Assembly: GCA_018894105.1 (NCBI GenBank)
Contig: CM032123.1
Span: 3,039,001-3,103,000, forward strand
Length of the DNA: 64,000 nucleotides
Direction of reading: 5' to 3'
Origin: Jacaranda mimosifolia
Lineage: Eukaryota > Streptophyta > Magnoliopsida > Lamiales > Bignoniaceae
The position numbers were made by a program, and so were the translations under genes. Each line of letters begins with the position of its first letter. Position 1 is the first letter of the stretch. This document shows, one piece after another, positions 48,601 through 61,140 of the stretch. The notes below the pieces were generated by a model that was given only the letters and a program-made list of their open reading frames with translations, did no database searches and was not told the origin of the DNA.

Positions 48601-50923
48601 AATAGTGAAAAAGAGTGTGCTGCCCATTGCTACTGATGCTATATTCTATGCTGGAACTGGAAATCTGTTGTGTAGGGCTGAGGACAGGGTTATGATCTTC
48701 GATCTTCAACAAAGGATTGTTCTTGGGGACCTCCAGACTTCTTTCGTTAGGTATGTGGTTTGGTCTCCGGATATGGAGAGTGTTGCTCTACTGAGCAAGC
48801 ATTCAATTGTTATTGCTGACAAAAAGCTTGTGCACCGCTGTACTCTTCATGAGACCATTCGTGTCAAGAGCGGAGCATGGGATGATAATGGTGTTTTTAT
48901 CTATACTACACTGACGCACATTAAGTACTGCTTGCCTAATGGGGATAGTGGAATTATCAAGACACTGGATGTCCCTGTGTATGTGACGAAAATATTCGGG
49001 AACACAATCTTTTGCTTGGACCGAGATGGGAAAAACCGTCCTATCATTATTGATTCGACGGAATATGTTTTTAAGCTGTCCCTGCTGAGGAAGAGATATG
49101 ATCAGGTTATGAGCATGATAAGAAATTCAGAACTGTGTGGACAGGCCATGATTGCTTATCTGCAGCAGAAGGGCTTCCCTCAAGTTGCTCTTTATTTTGT
49201 GAAGGATGAGAGGACTCGATTTAACTTGGCCCTTGAAAGCGGCAACATTGAGAAAGCCCTTGAATCTGCTAAAAAGATAGATGAGAAAGATCACTGGTAC
49301 AGGCTAGGGGTGGAGGCCCTACGGCAGGGAAATGCAGGGATTGTTGAGTATGCATACCAGAAAACGAAGAACTTTGAGAGGCTATCTTTTCATTATCTGA
49401 TAACTGGTAATCTGGACAAATTGTCGAAAATGATGAAAATCGCAGAGGTGAAAAATGATGTCATGGGCCAGTTTCATGATGCACTGTATCTCGGTGACGT
49501 GCGAGAGCGTGTTAAGATTCTGGAGAATGCAGGCCATTTGCCCCTGGCGTATATAACAGCTTCTGTCCATGGGCTCAATGATATTGCAGAGCGTTTAGCT
49601 GCAGAACTGGGGGATAATGTTCCTTCTCTGCCTGAGGGGAGGAAAGCTTCTGTTTTGATACCCCCGAGTCCAGTTCTATGTGCTGGGGATTGGCCGTTGT
49701 TAATGGTCAGTAAAGGTATATTTGAGGGTGGCCTTGACGATACAGGCAGAGATGCACATGAAGATTTTGAAGAGGCTGCAGATGCTGATTGGGGTGAGGC
49801 ATTGGATATCGGTGAGGTAGACAACATACAGAACGGAGACATTAGTTTGGCACTGGAGGAGGATGCGCAGGAGGAGAATGATGAAGAGGGAGGATGGGAT
49901 CTTGAGGATCTAGATCTGCCTCCTGATGCCGAAACACCAAGGACAGCTACAAATGCACGCTCTTCTTTATTTGTTACCCCAACACCTGGTATGCCTGTAA
50001 GCCAGATTTGGGTCCAGAGATCATCTCTTGCTGCTGAACACGCAGCTGCAGGCAACTTTGATACAGCAATGCGTTTATTGAGCCGTCAGTTAGGGATACG
50101 TAATTTTGCCCCTCTGAAGTCACAATTCATTGATCTTCACTTGGGCAGTCACAGTTATTTGCGTGCCTTTACCTCAGCACCAGTGATCTCTGTTGCAGTC
50201 GAGAGGGGTTGGAATGAGTCAGCAAGTCCCAATGTGCGGGGCCCCCCTGCTCTTGTGTTCAACTTCTCGCAATTGGATGAGAAGCTCAAGGCTGGCTACA
50301 AAGCTACAACTGCTGGAAAGTTTTCTGAAGCTCTTCGACATTTCCTGGCTATCCTCCACACAATTCCACTGATTGTGGTTGAAACAAGAAGAGAGGTGGA
50401 TGAAGTCAAGGAATTGATTATCATAGTAAAAGAATATGTTCTTGGTTTGCAGATGGAGCTTAAGAGGAGGGAACTGAAGGATAATCCCATTCGTCAGCAG
50501 GAACTGGCAGCCTATTTCACCCATTGCAACCTCCAGCTTCCTCACACAAGACTTGCCTTGTTGAATGCCATGACCGTTTGCTTCAAGGCTCAAAATCTGA
50601 GCACTGCAGCCAACTTTGCCAGACGGCTTCTGGAGAGCAATCCAAGCAATGAGAATCAAACCAGAACAGCTCGCCAGGTTCTGCAGGCTGCCGAGAGGAA
50701 TATGAAAGATGCTACCCAGCTTAACTACGACTTTAGAAATCCTTTTGTTGTGTGTGGGGCTACTTACGTCCCAATTTACAGAGGCCAGAAAGACGTAACT
50801 TGCCCCTACTGCAGCACACATTTCGTCCCATCTCAGCAAGGGCAGCTATGCACTGTCTGTGATCTTGCAGTCATAGGATCCGATGCCTCTGGATTGCTCT
50901 GCTCTCCTTCACAGATAAGGTAA
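45646..50923 (+). CDS. COPA: Coatomer subunit alpha (alpha-COP)
   Basis: Three exons: 45646-45853, 46750-47244 and 47973-50923, giving 1217 residues, the usual plant length. Joins GGAG|GTTTGA..CTGCAG|GT and AATG|GTATGC..TCTCAG|AT keep frame. Residues ~1-320 are the first WD40 propeller: [80 protein letters not shown]. The second propeller and an alpha-solenoid follow, then an acidic stretch ([20 protein letters not shown]), and the C-terminal domain ending with Cys pairs CPYCSTHF and CTVCDLA, which binds epsilon-COP. Alpha-COP is the part of the cytosolic COPI coat that reads KKXX retrieval signals on Golgi-to-ER cargo. The large last exon and two-intron structure look normal. Confidence 0.98.
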
Positions 50924-51404
50924 TTGTCCTTAGCAATTTGCTTGTTTGTGACCTTTCACTCTCAGTGAAACCAACTAAGTCAGTGGACAGCTTTCATCCG
51001 GAGAAACAAAGAGGTAATAGTTCCAGACAAAGAGAACTTCACTCGGATTCATATATCTGTTCGATATTTGGTTTCATTTTGCAATCAATTTTATCAATAT
51101 ATCCCACCCCTCAACTCTTTTTGTTCTTTAAGGTTACAGTTATCTTTGTAATAAGGTTATGTGTAAGATTTTTGACTTCTGCCATTCTTATGCAGTGTGG
51201 GAATTTAGTGTGCCTTGCTAAATGTGGCAGCTTTGTTGCCCCCCTTATCTAGTATGGTGGACCATATATGTTATTTTTGCAGATGTAATTGACATTGTGG
51301 CTACTCAGTTACTTTTGTAAGCTCATATATTTCTTTGTTTCTGCAGAAGTCCAGTTAGCTTATTCACTTGTAAGCAGGCTTTATGGTCTTCATAAAATGG
51401 CTTG

Positions 51405-51407
<3 letters not shown>

Positions 51408-51440
<33 letters not shown>
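51408..51440. repeat. T33 homopolymer
   Basis: Uninterrupted T run in the 3' flank of alpha-COP. Confidence 0.9.
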
Positions 51441-52252
51441 CTCTTCAGGAAGAGAAATCGTCCCCAATCTGCTTAGTTATTACTAGATTTATTTCTTATA
51501 TCAATTAAGGGATGCCAATTTGGCTCATTTTAGTAATTTGGCCTAATTTATCTCACAAGAAAGTAGGGTCCAAGTTGAGGAAAAAAATATACGAGAAGAC
51601 CAATCTAATGCCTACTAGGTTTCTCATATTCCAAGAATATTAACACATAAATAATTATCTATCATGTTCAAAAAGTTAAAATAAAATAAAAATATATATA
51701 AAGTACCTTAACACACTTTTTTCTTTCTCTTTTCCTGAACAGCTAATTTTAATCAGGCAAATTGTTACTGTAGTTGAAAATATTTAATATTTTCGATGCA
51801 TCAACAATCCAAATTGCGGATTTGGACTTCTAAAACATATATATGTGCATATATCATAATAGGCCACCTTAATTACTGACTGGCACCATGTCCAATAAGG
51901 TAATTTCATTCATCTACAATGACATGTTTGGCTGATTCTGGAAGATATTTCAAATTGCTTTCCAAAAGATTTGATAATTTGCCTTTTTCCTACTAAGAAG
52001 ATTACTACTTAGGCTATGGCCCCCATCTTTAGATCCCTAAAACCTCAATTAAAATGGTCTTAGGGTTGTCAAAAGTGGTTGAAAGTGGAAACCCACGTGA
52101 ACTGGCCGTCCATTCCTTCCTTTTTTTATTTTTTTCCTAAGGCACATGATGGCTGATAAAATGCCAATAAAAATCAATAATAATACGCCCTAAGAGAAAC
52201 CTAAGTTGGTCTAAAAATACAAAATTCACTACCTAAGTCAATATATATGTGT

Positions 52253-52361
52253 GTCGAATGGCCTGTGGTCCAACGACATAAATCTTTTATATAATGTGAA
52301 AGATCAGAAGTTCGAGTCCGAACAGACTCTTGATGTGTGTATGTATAAATAAATAAAAAAT
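52253..52361 (+). mobile_element. tRNA-derived SINE copy 4 (best preserved)
   Basis: AATGGCCTGTGGTCCAACGA (A-box region), then CAGAAGTTCGAGTCCGAAC, a good pol III B box, and a tail ATAAATAAATAAAAAA. The B box is the clearest of the five copies. Confidence 0.65.
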
Positions 52362-52368
52362 CAATATG

Positions 52369-52392
52369 TGTGTGTGTGTGTGTGTGCGTGTG
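52369..52392. repeat. (TG)n microsatellite
   Basis: TG run with one C interruption, immediately after SINE copy 4. Confidence 0.85.
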
Positions 52393-54467
52393 TTAAATTT
52401 TTGTAAATTCTTTTTTCTTTTGTAATCCCTCCCCCCCACCCCCCAACTCTTTTCCTCTTTTGTCAATCTTTATGATTATGTTTGGCACATGGGAGGACCA
52501 AAGGGCCCCCCACAAAAGGTTGGATTAAGTTGTTAACAACAATTAAAGACAAGTTTGGATGTTTATTGGTGCTTAATTGATGATTGTGACTAATGATACA
52601 TATGAAACTTATTTGTACTTTCTGGGGAGATTATATTAAATAAAACGCCCAGAATAACATTTTTTTTGTCTATTTTATTAACAGTAAAGCATATTATATA
52701 TCTCTTCTAGAAAGAGGTAAATAAACTCCGGTAAAATGAAATCATCCCTTTTGCTTAAAAAAAAAAAAAGGAAAAAAGAAAATTTAATGACAATCAATCT
52801 GAATTTTTATCATTTAGAAGAGAACAACACAGCTTTATACATATGATAGAGTGTTATATTTAATTCATCATTTCTTTTCTTTTTTGATAATCACATAGAG
52901 TAATATCATTAAATAAGAGTATATATTTATTTAGAAGAATTAGAAGAGGAAGATTCTTGAAGGATGTTTTTACTTACTTTTATAAGAATTTAAAATGTGA
53001 GTATTTTACTTATGTTTAGGGTTTGAAATATTCACAATCCTTAATATAATAATATGTTTTGCACAATCATATTGACTATGATATTTTGCTATGTGATGCG
53101 ATGTGGATCTTTATATATGCCGGCTTGAAACTAGTTTCGAATACTTTATGAATTTTGATATGGTAGTAGTTTGTCCACCGATTTTTGGGTTATAGTCACA
53201 TGATAATGTTAATTATAAGGTATTTTGAATATTTTGCATCTTAAATATATGCAAAATGCTTGCTGGGATTTCGATCTCACTCTTTTTGTTGATATTTTCA
53301 TATATGAAGGAAAATTAACAAGGTCAAGAGATAAAGAACTATATTTATTTATAATCTAAAAGTGCATGTGTTATCTCAAAATATGTAAAATAAAATATTT
53401 TGTTGAAATATTACTTTATTCAAAAAATGGAAAGAATTTTGAAATAAAAATTATGTGATATCATAAATTTAACTTTTTTTATTAATAATTTTTTAAAATT
53501 CGAATATTAAACCTCACACATATAAGTGTGAGTACAATAACACTGAACTAATTGATCAACTTGACAAGTTTCATGTTATATAGTATGAACTGTAGAAATC
53601 TATTAAGAACCCACTACTGAAATATCAATTCCACAATATAAGAATATTGAAATAACATATGTGTTATTATTGTATGAGTAACAAAATCAATAACTAAAAA
53701 ATTATTATTTTATATTACCATATAAATTTTAAAGTAGCCTACGTGTTAGTAGTGTTCGTATATATGCATATCTACATTTAATAACTATTACTTAATGATG
53801 AACAACAAATAGAAATAGAAAAACAAGTATTATTATTAATAAAAACGACACAAACATTCGACAGATTGCGGCTCAATAAATAGAGATTAGATATCTACAA
53901 CCTTAAGTAAGTCAAAATATGTTGAATGATCACTATAATATTCTTTCCTCTAATCTAAATGATTTATAAATTCTTTATATGAGCATAATATAATGTAGGA
54001 CTTTTGTTGTTATGTATGTGTTCCCACATTAATGGCTGTCATGTTAGGTTTGGTTAGAGCTAAAAATTGAACAAATATGCTGCAAAATATTTGAGTTATT
54101 TCTCAATTGATCAAATAATATTGGTTTCACATTTATTTACGTAAGGTTTGAAATTCAAATTTTAATGGCCTTAGGTGTATGTAAATGATAATAAAAAAAA
54201 GGGTTTGTTTGATTGAGTGGACAGTTGAAACAATAGCATCGATCACATTAATATCTATATGTGTGAGATTTGGAATTCAAAACTTCGATACACATATGTG
54301 AGTTCAAGTTTTAAACTCTAATGAACCTTTAGGTGGCTTTACTGTATATGAACTTTTAGGTTTAAACCTCAATCAATCTAGCTGAATAATATTACTATGC
54401 GTGAGTTTAAAATTCGAACTTTTATAAATCTTAATTGGTTTCACAGTGTATGAAGTTTAATATTTAA

Positions 54468-54880
54468 GGCCTTGTTTGGTTGCCAACTCCCCAACACCCA
54501 AAATATAAATAAACAAACCATACACATTCTCAGCTCTACTCCCAAAACACACCCAAAAAGGTCCAAAATACCCTCTCAATTCATTTCCTACCCATTCTAT
54601 CCCTTTCAAGTTTTGTCCCCCCCAACCCAATTTATATATACACATACATAAATAATTTTAAAATATTTAGTTCACTCCACCAACCCAACAAAAAAATTAT
54701 TGATGTGATATTTTGTCCTCTCTCAGAATACAAACAAACAAATAATTTTCTCACAATTCATTTTCTATCTACAATCAAAAATACAAACAAACAACTATCA
54801 CATTCCCCAACTTCACTTCCTAAAAATCATTTTGCCAAAAGATTTTGGCAAAATTTCCCAATTCACAACCAAACAAAACC
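54468..54880. mobile_element. Tourist-like MITE 2
   Basis: 413 bp, start GGCCTTGTTTGGTTGCCAAC, end CACAACCAAACAAAACC, flanked by TAA (54465-54467, 54881-54883). The interior matches MITE 1 (TTGATGTGATATTTTGTCCT). Confidence 0.78.
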
Positions 54881-55019
54881 TAAGTCCTCGCAAATTTTGG
54901 ATGCAATCAGTTTACGTGGGGGAAAAAAAAGTTGCATATATTTTTGTTTTGTATTTTACGGGAAATAATTGCAAATTGCATGAATTTGTGTTGAAAAGAC
55001 GTTTTTGTTTTTGTTTTTT

Positions 55020-55135
55020 TTTTTATCCTGCGAACACACGGAAGCGCGTACTGCTGGTCAATCCCGCTTAGAAAGGCCATCAGACGCAGGGCTCGAGATG
55101 GGATGAGGGGACGGCCAGCCAACCCCCCATTCAAA
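55020..55135. other. GC-rich island of unknown origin
   Basis: About 115 bases at clearly higher GC than the surrounding DNA, including ACACGGAAGCGCGTACTGCT and GGATGAGGGGACGGCCAGCC. The minus-strand frame (GRPLIPSRALRLMAFLSGID) is open but short. Organelle-derived DNA or a gene fragment are the main alternatives; I cannot assign it. Confidence 0.3.
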
Positions 55136-55234
55136 TATTCAATTATTTATTATTTCTGTTCCCTCTCTGATCACCCGCCACATATTTGGTAATTAATTGA
55201 TTTCAATTTTTTGACAAAACTATAATTGCACTTT

Positions 55235-55588
55235 TTTTTTGTTTGTTTGTTTTTATTTTCTGTTAAAAATAAAAATAGAGAGTCATTAATTTTTTTTTTT
55301 TATTTTTACAGATATTTTAATTCACAAAATATTCTTTCAGATAAATTCTTGTATTTTTTCTCTATTTTTACTTTTTATTTTCTCCTATTTATATTTATAT
55401 GACTTTAAATATAAAAATACTATATTTTTTCAATACAACTCATTTTCAACCATATATAATTATTATATTTTAAATAAAAAATATTTAAATAATATTTTAT
55501 TTTTAAAAATACATTTATAACTAACTTTTCATTATTCTTTTCCATCAAAAAATAAAATTACTTCCAAAAAGCAAATCCAAACTGTCCC
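55235..55588. mobile_element. MITE-like element, copy H
   Basis: Begins TTTGTTTGTTTTTATTTTCT and ends TTCCAAAAAGCAAATCCAAA plus CTGTCC. Aligns base for base with the outer parts of the element at 58362-59107 and gives the empty-site version of the nested insertion there. Confidence 0.65.
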
Positions 55589-55701
55589 TAAGTTAATTCT
55601 CTTCACATCAAATCATGAAAATTTCCTAATCTTAGTCTTCATTTAACACCGCTGGGAAGGAACATTTTTAACTTCAATTTTGTCCAACTTAAAATTATCA
55701 T

Positions 55702-55807
55702 AATTTATTTATTTATATATATGTACGTTGAAAGCTCGCTAAATTTGAATTTTCAATCTTACATTTTATGTACGAGACTTACATCATTGGACTAAATATC
55801 ATTTGAC
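55702..55807 (-). mobile_element. tRNA-derived SINE copy 5
   Basis: In minus orientation: ATTTAGTCCAATGATGTAAG head, AAAATTCAAATTTAGCGAGC middle, and a TATATAAATAAATAAAT tail. Confidence 0.5.
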
Positions 55808-57355
55808 AAATTTATTATAATTTACAGCTAACCATTTATCTATATAGTAAAAAAAATTATTAGCATTTTAATAGGGTTTATAGTGATGATTTCATTTTTT
55901 AAACAGTAGTTATAAATTAAATTGTATATTATACAATATTATATGGGATTTTGTTGAGTATTCAATTAAGTGTGTGTGTGTGTGTATATATATATATATT
56001 ATATATATAGACATGCATATTAAGTGTTCGAACTGCAAACCTTACACATATAAGTGTGAAAATAATAGCATTGAGTTAATTAGTCATTCAACATCGAATG
56101 GTCATTTGATTGAATGACGTTTCCGTTACACTTATATGCATAAAGTTTAGAATTCCAACCCCTCAAAAATATCCCACTCTTCAAGCAATCTCATATATTA
56201 GCATGCCTTAGCTTGGATCAATAAAATAAAAACAAACTAATGATGCCACATATAAAATAAGGTTCAAATACTTAAAGAAAAAAAATGAACTTTATTTGGT
56301 TATATTTTCTCAAAATATTTTTCAATTAAAAAAATAAAATAAAATATTAATTCATTTCCCATAGCACATCTCAAAACACTCAAAAAATAATCCTTTTCTA
56401 TTCCCTAAAATAAATATAATAATTACATATATATAACATATATTTCCTCAAAATACAATTATACATATATTAACAAACTAATACAATATCTTATATTCAT
56501 CCCACTAATTAAATAAGGAACCACTTATTTGATATTTAATTTACCAAATATCTATTTCCATAGCAAAACATAAAGACAAAAAACACACACAAAACAACCT
56601 CCAATTACCCCTAAAATAAAATTGAATATGCATCATGCTCTCCAACCCCACTCACCAAAATCATTCTTCGTAGACTAAGACTCCTTATAACTCACACCAA
56701 TATCGGCACTGAGGGAACGGAGATTGTTGGAAAAGGTAGCCCCTAGCCTCTCTCCCCTCCTAGCTGCCTACCTACTCGTGTTCATAGCTCGATCGAAAGT
56801 TAAAATTATGATCCGACAAAAAATCAGAAGTAATCTGTATGTTGTGATACGTGAATTGCTCAATACTGCTTCGCCACCACATAGCTTTCTCATGACAATC
56901 AAAACAATAACAAATAAAGCCAAGGTAATTATTTTTTTAAAATTAAAGTGTGATTAATAATGTGTTGGCCATTCAATAGGCAACATTTAGTCTTAACCAC
57001 TTTTTGTATGCGTACGGAGTGATTAGGGCCGCCGTTAGTCCGTACTTAATTATTAAAACAATTACAATTCTCAAGAAAATTAGATTAATTAATAATTATG
57101 GGCCACTAATTTAGGGAGACCTCACGTGTTATTGTTATTATTATTTGTAGCCCGTGACTGAAAATTACAGACTGATAAAAAAGTATTAAAAAAGTATGTT
57201 TAATTAGGATGGTCCAATTTAATTTTATGGATGTCTTTTCAAATGCTTCTTCTTTTCTTTTCCATCTCCCTTCTCTAGGAAATGTCATGTCAAGCCGCTG
57301 CAGCAACTTTTTTGTTTAATACACTTTCTATTTTATATTTTTCCATTCCCCCCCG

Positions 57356-57381
57356 CCCCCCCCCCCCCCCCCCCCCCCCCC
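57356..57381. repeat. C26 homopolymer
   Basis: Twenty-six C preceded by CCCCCCCG, a very long C run for an AT-rich region. Confidence 0.9.
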
Positions 57382-57386
57382 AAATT

Positions 57387-57736
57387 ATCGGAGTGTTTGG
57401 TTATATATTTTGTTTGATTTTATTATATGTTTATTATGTGTTTTGAAAAAATAAATTATTAAAAAATATAAAAGTTATTTTTTAATATATTTGTTTATAT
57501 TTTGAATGAGATATTTTTTATTGTAACAGTCAAATCAATACTTTTTTATTGAATTTTTGGGGGTGAAAATGACATTTAGTGATTTTTTAATTTTAAAATA
57601 ATAATAAAATATATATAATGTATATATATATATGTATATATTGGAGAATATGTGTTTTGGAGGAAAAAATGAGATATTTTTGGTTATATTTTTTCAAAAT
57701 AATGTTATTTCGGGGAAACATAACCAAACAAAGCCA
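57387..57736. mobile_element. MITE-like element, GTTTGGTTATATTTT family
   Basis: Begins GGAGTGTTTGGTTATATATT and ends AAACATAACCAAACAAAGCC. Related to stretches at 31884-32455 and, inverted, 59320-59626 (CATAACCAAACATTCCC). No clear target duplication. Confidence 0.5.
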
Positions 57737-57757
57737 ATGTATTTTTCAAACATATAT

Positions 57758-58180
57758 GGGTTTGTTTATTTAAGAATTGGAGTTAAAATATTTTAATAAA
57801 ACAATTTTTGAAAAATGGGGTTAGGAAATGTGATGTTGTTTGTTTGTATTTTGGATGGTAGGTGGAGAATAAATTGGGAGAAAAATATTTATTTGTTTGT
57901 ATTTTGGAAGAGGACAAGATGCCACATCAATAACTTTTTTATTGAATTGGTAGGGTGAAATTGATGTTTTAAAATTATTTATATATGTGTATATATGTTT
58001 GGGTTGGGAAGACAAAAAATGAGAGGGTTGGATATTGACGAATGAGTAGGAAATGAATTATGATGGTATTTTGGGCATTTTTGGGTGTATTTTGAATAGT
58101 GGAATTGGATAATGTGATAATTGTTTGTTTATATTTTGAGAGTTGAAAAATATTTTGACAATTTATAAACAAACAAACCC
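57758..58180. mobile_element. Tourist-like MITE 3
   Basis: 423 bp, start GGGTTTGTTTATTTAAGAA, end TTTATAAACAAACAAACCC (inverted), flanked by TAT (57755-57757, 58181-58183). Confidence 0.65.
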
Positions 58181-58361
58181 TATATTTTCCAATTAAAGTA
58201 TTAATTTAACAACTTTAAGATCAATGATATAAAGATAAAATTGTGCAAAATTTATTTCATCTTTTTAAATATGGACTTGTACTCCATAACAAGTCAAATA
58301 AGAGCATTATTTTGGGATACGAAGAGTCAAAGAATGGACACTATAGAAAAATACAATGTAA

Positions 58362-59107
58362 GGGTTCGTTTGTTTTTGTTTTCTGGACCTATTTTTATTT
58401 TCTACTGAAAATGAAAACAGAGAGCCATCAACTTCTCTCCCATTTTCACAAATATTTTCATTCTCAAAATATTTTTTCAGATAAACTCTTACAGAGTCTC
58501 TCCATTTTCACTTTTTATTTTTTCTTTACTTATATTTGCACGACTTTTAATATAAGAACACTATGAGCTTGTTCTCCTCCCTTTTCCCACAATATTATCC
58601 AACTCCCAAACTACACCCAAAAAGTGTGCACATTTTTCAATATTATCTTAAAACAGAAAAAATTTCCACCCAAAACAATCTCAAAATATAATATATCTAC
58701 CCTACCCTACATATCACTTTCACTATACAAACCCAACAAAAAGCTAATTAATTTGACATCTATAGTAAAATTTGTCTCTCCCCCCAAAACACAAAAAATA
58801 AACAACCCATTTTCAATTCTTTTTCCCTCTTCTCCCAAAAGAAAAAAGAAACGCTTGGCACATTTTTCAAAATTTTCTCCCAAAACCTCATTATCCAAAA
58901 ATATTTTTCAAAAAATGCCCAAAATGCAAGAGAACAGAGCCTATATTTTTCAAATACAATTCATTTTCAACCCTACATAATCATTACATTTTAAAACAAA
59001 ACATCTAAACAACATTTCATTTTCAAAAATACTTTTACAACTAACTTTTCATTATTCCTTTTCACCATAAAATGAAAATGCGTCCAGAAAATAAATCCAA
59101 ACGGCCT
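58362..59107. mobile_element. MITE-like element, copy I, split by a nested element
   Basis: Terminal repeats GGTTCGTTTGTTTTTGTTTT with CTGGAC and, at the other end, GTCCAGAAAATAAATCCAAA with CGGCC. The 58362-58564 and 58942-59107 parts align with copy H (55235-55588); the 377 bp between are the nested element. Confidence 0.75.
58565..58941. mobile_element. Nested MITE inside copy I, TSD TAT
   Basis: 377 bp, start GAGCTTGTTCTCCTCC, end GCAAGAGAACAGAGCC, flanked by TAT (58562-58564, 58942-58944). Copy H carries the uninterrupted sequence ACTATATTTTTTC at the matching point, so insertion and target duplication can both be read directly. Confidence 0.8.
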
Positions 59108-59773
59108 ATAAGTGACAAAAGAATAAGTAAAAACATATGATTATTAGTAACGAAATAAATTAAATGATAATAATTTTTATTTTATCATTGATGATAATTG
59201 TATGTATTAATAATTTTTACTTTTGTCATAATATAACTTAATACAAAAATTAATATTTTAAATTTTTATTATTAGTAATATATGTATAGTGTCAGTATTA
59301 TTTATTTGGACAATATGAGGTTGGACAATATTATTTTGGGGAAAAATAACCAAACATATCATCATTTTTCTTCAAAAACACATATTTTTCAATATATACA
59401 TATATATATTATTATATTATATATATTTTATTATTGTTCTAACATTAAAAAAATCACTTAATTCCATTTTCATCCCAAAAACCTAACAAAAAACATTGAT
59501 TTGGCTGCTACAGTAAAAAATATCTCCTCTAAAACATAAATATACCAAAAAAACTTTCACATTTTCAACAATTCATTATCCCAAAATACATAATAAAATC
59601 ATACAAAAAACATAACCAAACATTCCCATAATTATTAATGTTTCTTCTATAATTAAATTTGCTCCCCATACTTATTTTATTTTTAAAGAAAGTATTAGTC
59701 AGGAATACATGATGTTTTACATGATAATTTGCAAACTAATATGTTTAATTTTTATACACTCAAGGAATTCTTT

Positions 59774-60237
59774 GGCCTTGTTTGGTACCAAACTTTCACA
59801 GTATTTTTCAATTTTCAAAATTTAAACAAATAAGTTATCACATTCCTCAATATCACTTTCCAAAACACACAAAATAATCTTGAAAATACCTTTAAAAATT
59901 CACCCTAAAATCAATTCCCTAATGTCCTACTCTAAATTCATCATTACAAAATATATATACATACATCAATCACACAATCTCTATATGCACATTTATAATC
60001 ATATCAAATTATTTAGTTAATTTCAACATTCTAGTAAAAAAGTGATTGATATGACATGTATAGTAAATTTTGTCCTGTTCAAAATACTACCAAACAAATA
60101 ATTTTCTCTTAAAATATTATCCATCTGCCACCTAAAACACAAACAAACAACCTTGACATTCCCCAACCCCACTTCCCAAAAATCATTTCCTAAGATATTT
60201 TTCACAATTCACCCCAAAACCTAAACAAACAAGGACC
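59774..60237. mobile_element. Tourist-like MITE 4
   Basis: Start GGCCTTGTTTGGTACCAAAC, end CTAAACAAACAAGGACC. The interior matches MITEs 1 and 2 (CACAAACAAACAACCTTGAC, CCCCAACCCCACTTCCC). It abuts copy F so closely that target duplications are unclear. Confidence 0.65.
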
Positions 60238-60626
60238 GGTTTGTTTATGTTTTCAATACCCTTTTTCATTTTTAACACAAAATGAAAATAGAAAACTATC
60301 ACTTTTCTATCCATTTTCACTCAAAATTTTCTTTATTTTTCTTTTCAACTCTTATATTAATCAAATTCAAATTTAATTTCATATAAAGTAACCACTATCA
60401 TATTAAAATTAGTAAAATATACATATATTTTAAAAAAAATAAATATTTTTAAACATAAAAAGTATAAATCAACTAATTTTTTAATCTTATACCTACTCTA
60501 ATCATTATTTTCCAACAAAACACCTAAATACAATTTTATCTTTCATTTTCAAACCAGAATTATTTTTCTAACTTTGGTTTTTGCATAAAAATGAAAATGA
60601 CCTATGAAAACATATCCAAACGGGCA
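60233..60626. mobile_element. MITE-like element, second subfamily, copy F
   Basis: Starts GGACCGGTTTGTTTATGTTTTC and ends GAAAACATATCCAAACGGGC. The interior is homologous to copy E at 22799-23197. Confidence 0.6.
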
Positions 60627-61140
60627 CCAAGCGTTATGACTTTATGAAAAAGAAGTCTGCCACTAATCTCACTGGCTGTGACGCTTATAATCATACCAGC
60701 CATAATTATCGCCGCCTGATTCGTCATCAACGAAAGATTTTTCGCTGTAACCTTGGGTTTCCTCATTTGGTTGATTGCTTTTAATCCCTTCCAGAAATTA
60801 ATAAAACCAAAGGGCACCAAATTATCATCATGGCAAAGAAAAAGCAGAGCGTGTTTTCCGGTACAAGGACGAATAAGCAAAAGCTGATGCCATGCCACGT
60901 GGATCCACACTAACCGTTGGATCATCAGGCAAGGACTAGGATTTACTTTCTCGATGGGGGTTGGCTTTTCTATAGCAAAACTGCAAGAAGAACTGTAGAA
61001 AGAAAGTGGCAAGATTTTCTGCTCAAACGACAAATTCTCCCCACGCCCCTGCTCCCTACCCACCCCGCCCACTGTAGTCTAAAAGTACACACAGTCCACT
61101 ACTATTGTAAGTGATTTAGTGTGTGATGTGTGTGAAAGAG

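Larger units (their letters stand above)
50924..61140. other. Long AT-rich intergenic region
   Basis: About 10 kb between alpha-COP and the SRS gene. The first ~350 bases are probably the alpha-COP 3' UTR. The rest is MITE- and SINE-rich DNA (listed separately), with no supportable gene. A GC-rich island at 55020-55135 stands out. The last ~500 bases (from ~60640) lose the AT bias and are probably SRS promoter. Confidence 0.5.

Noticed and set aside
49474..50839. Minus-strand frames of 193 and 206 codons
   Set aside because: Antisense to the long alpha-COP exon 3; shadow frames of a GC-balanced coding region.
54705..55071. Two overlapping + strand frames of 79-87 codons
   Set aside because: Mainly translations of Tourist-like MITE 2 and its flank.
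56724..56957. 77-codon + strand frame (APSLSPLLAAYLLVFIARSK)
   Set aside because: Short hydrophobic start in mixed sequence, but no recognisable family, no promoter signal and no splice structure; too weak to call.
60602..61072. 156-codon minus-strand frame upstream of the SRS gene
   Set aside because: No domain, motif or family-like pattern; it overlaps MITE copy F at one end and the probable SRS promoter at the other. Chance open frame is more likely.
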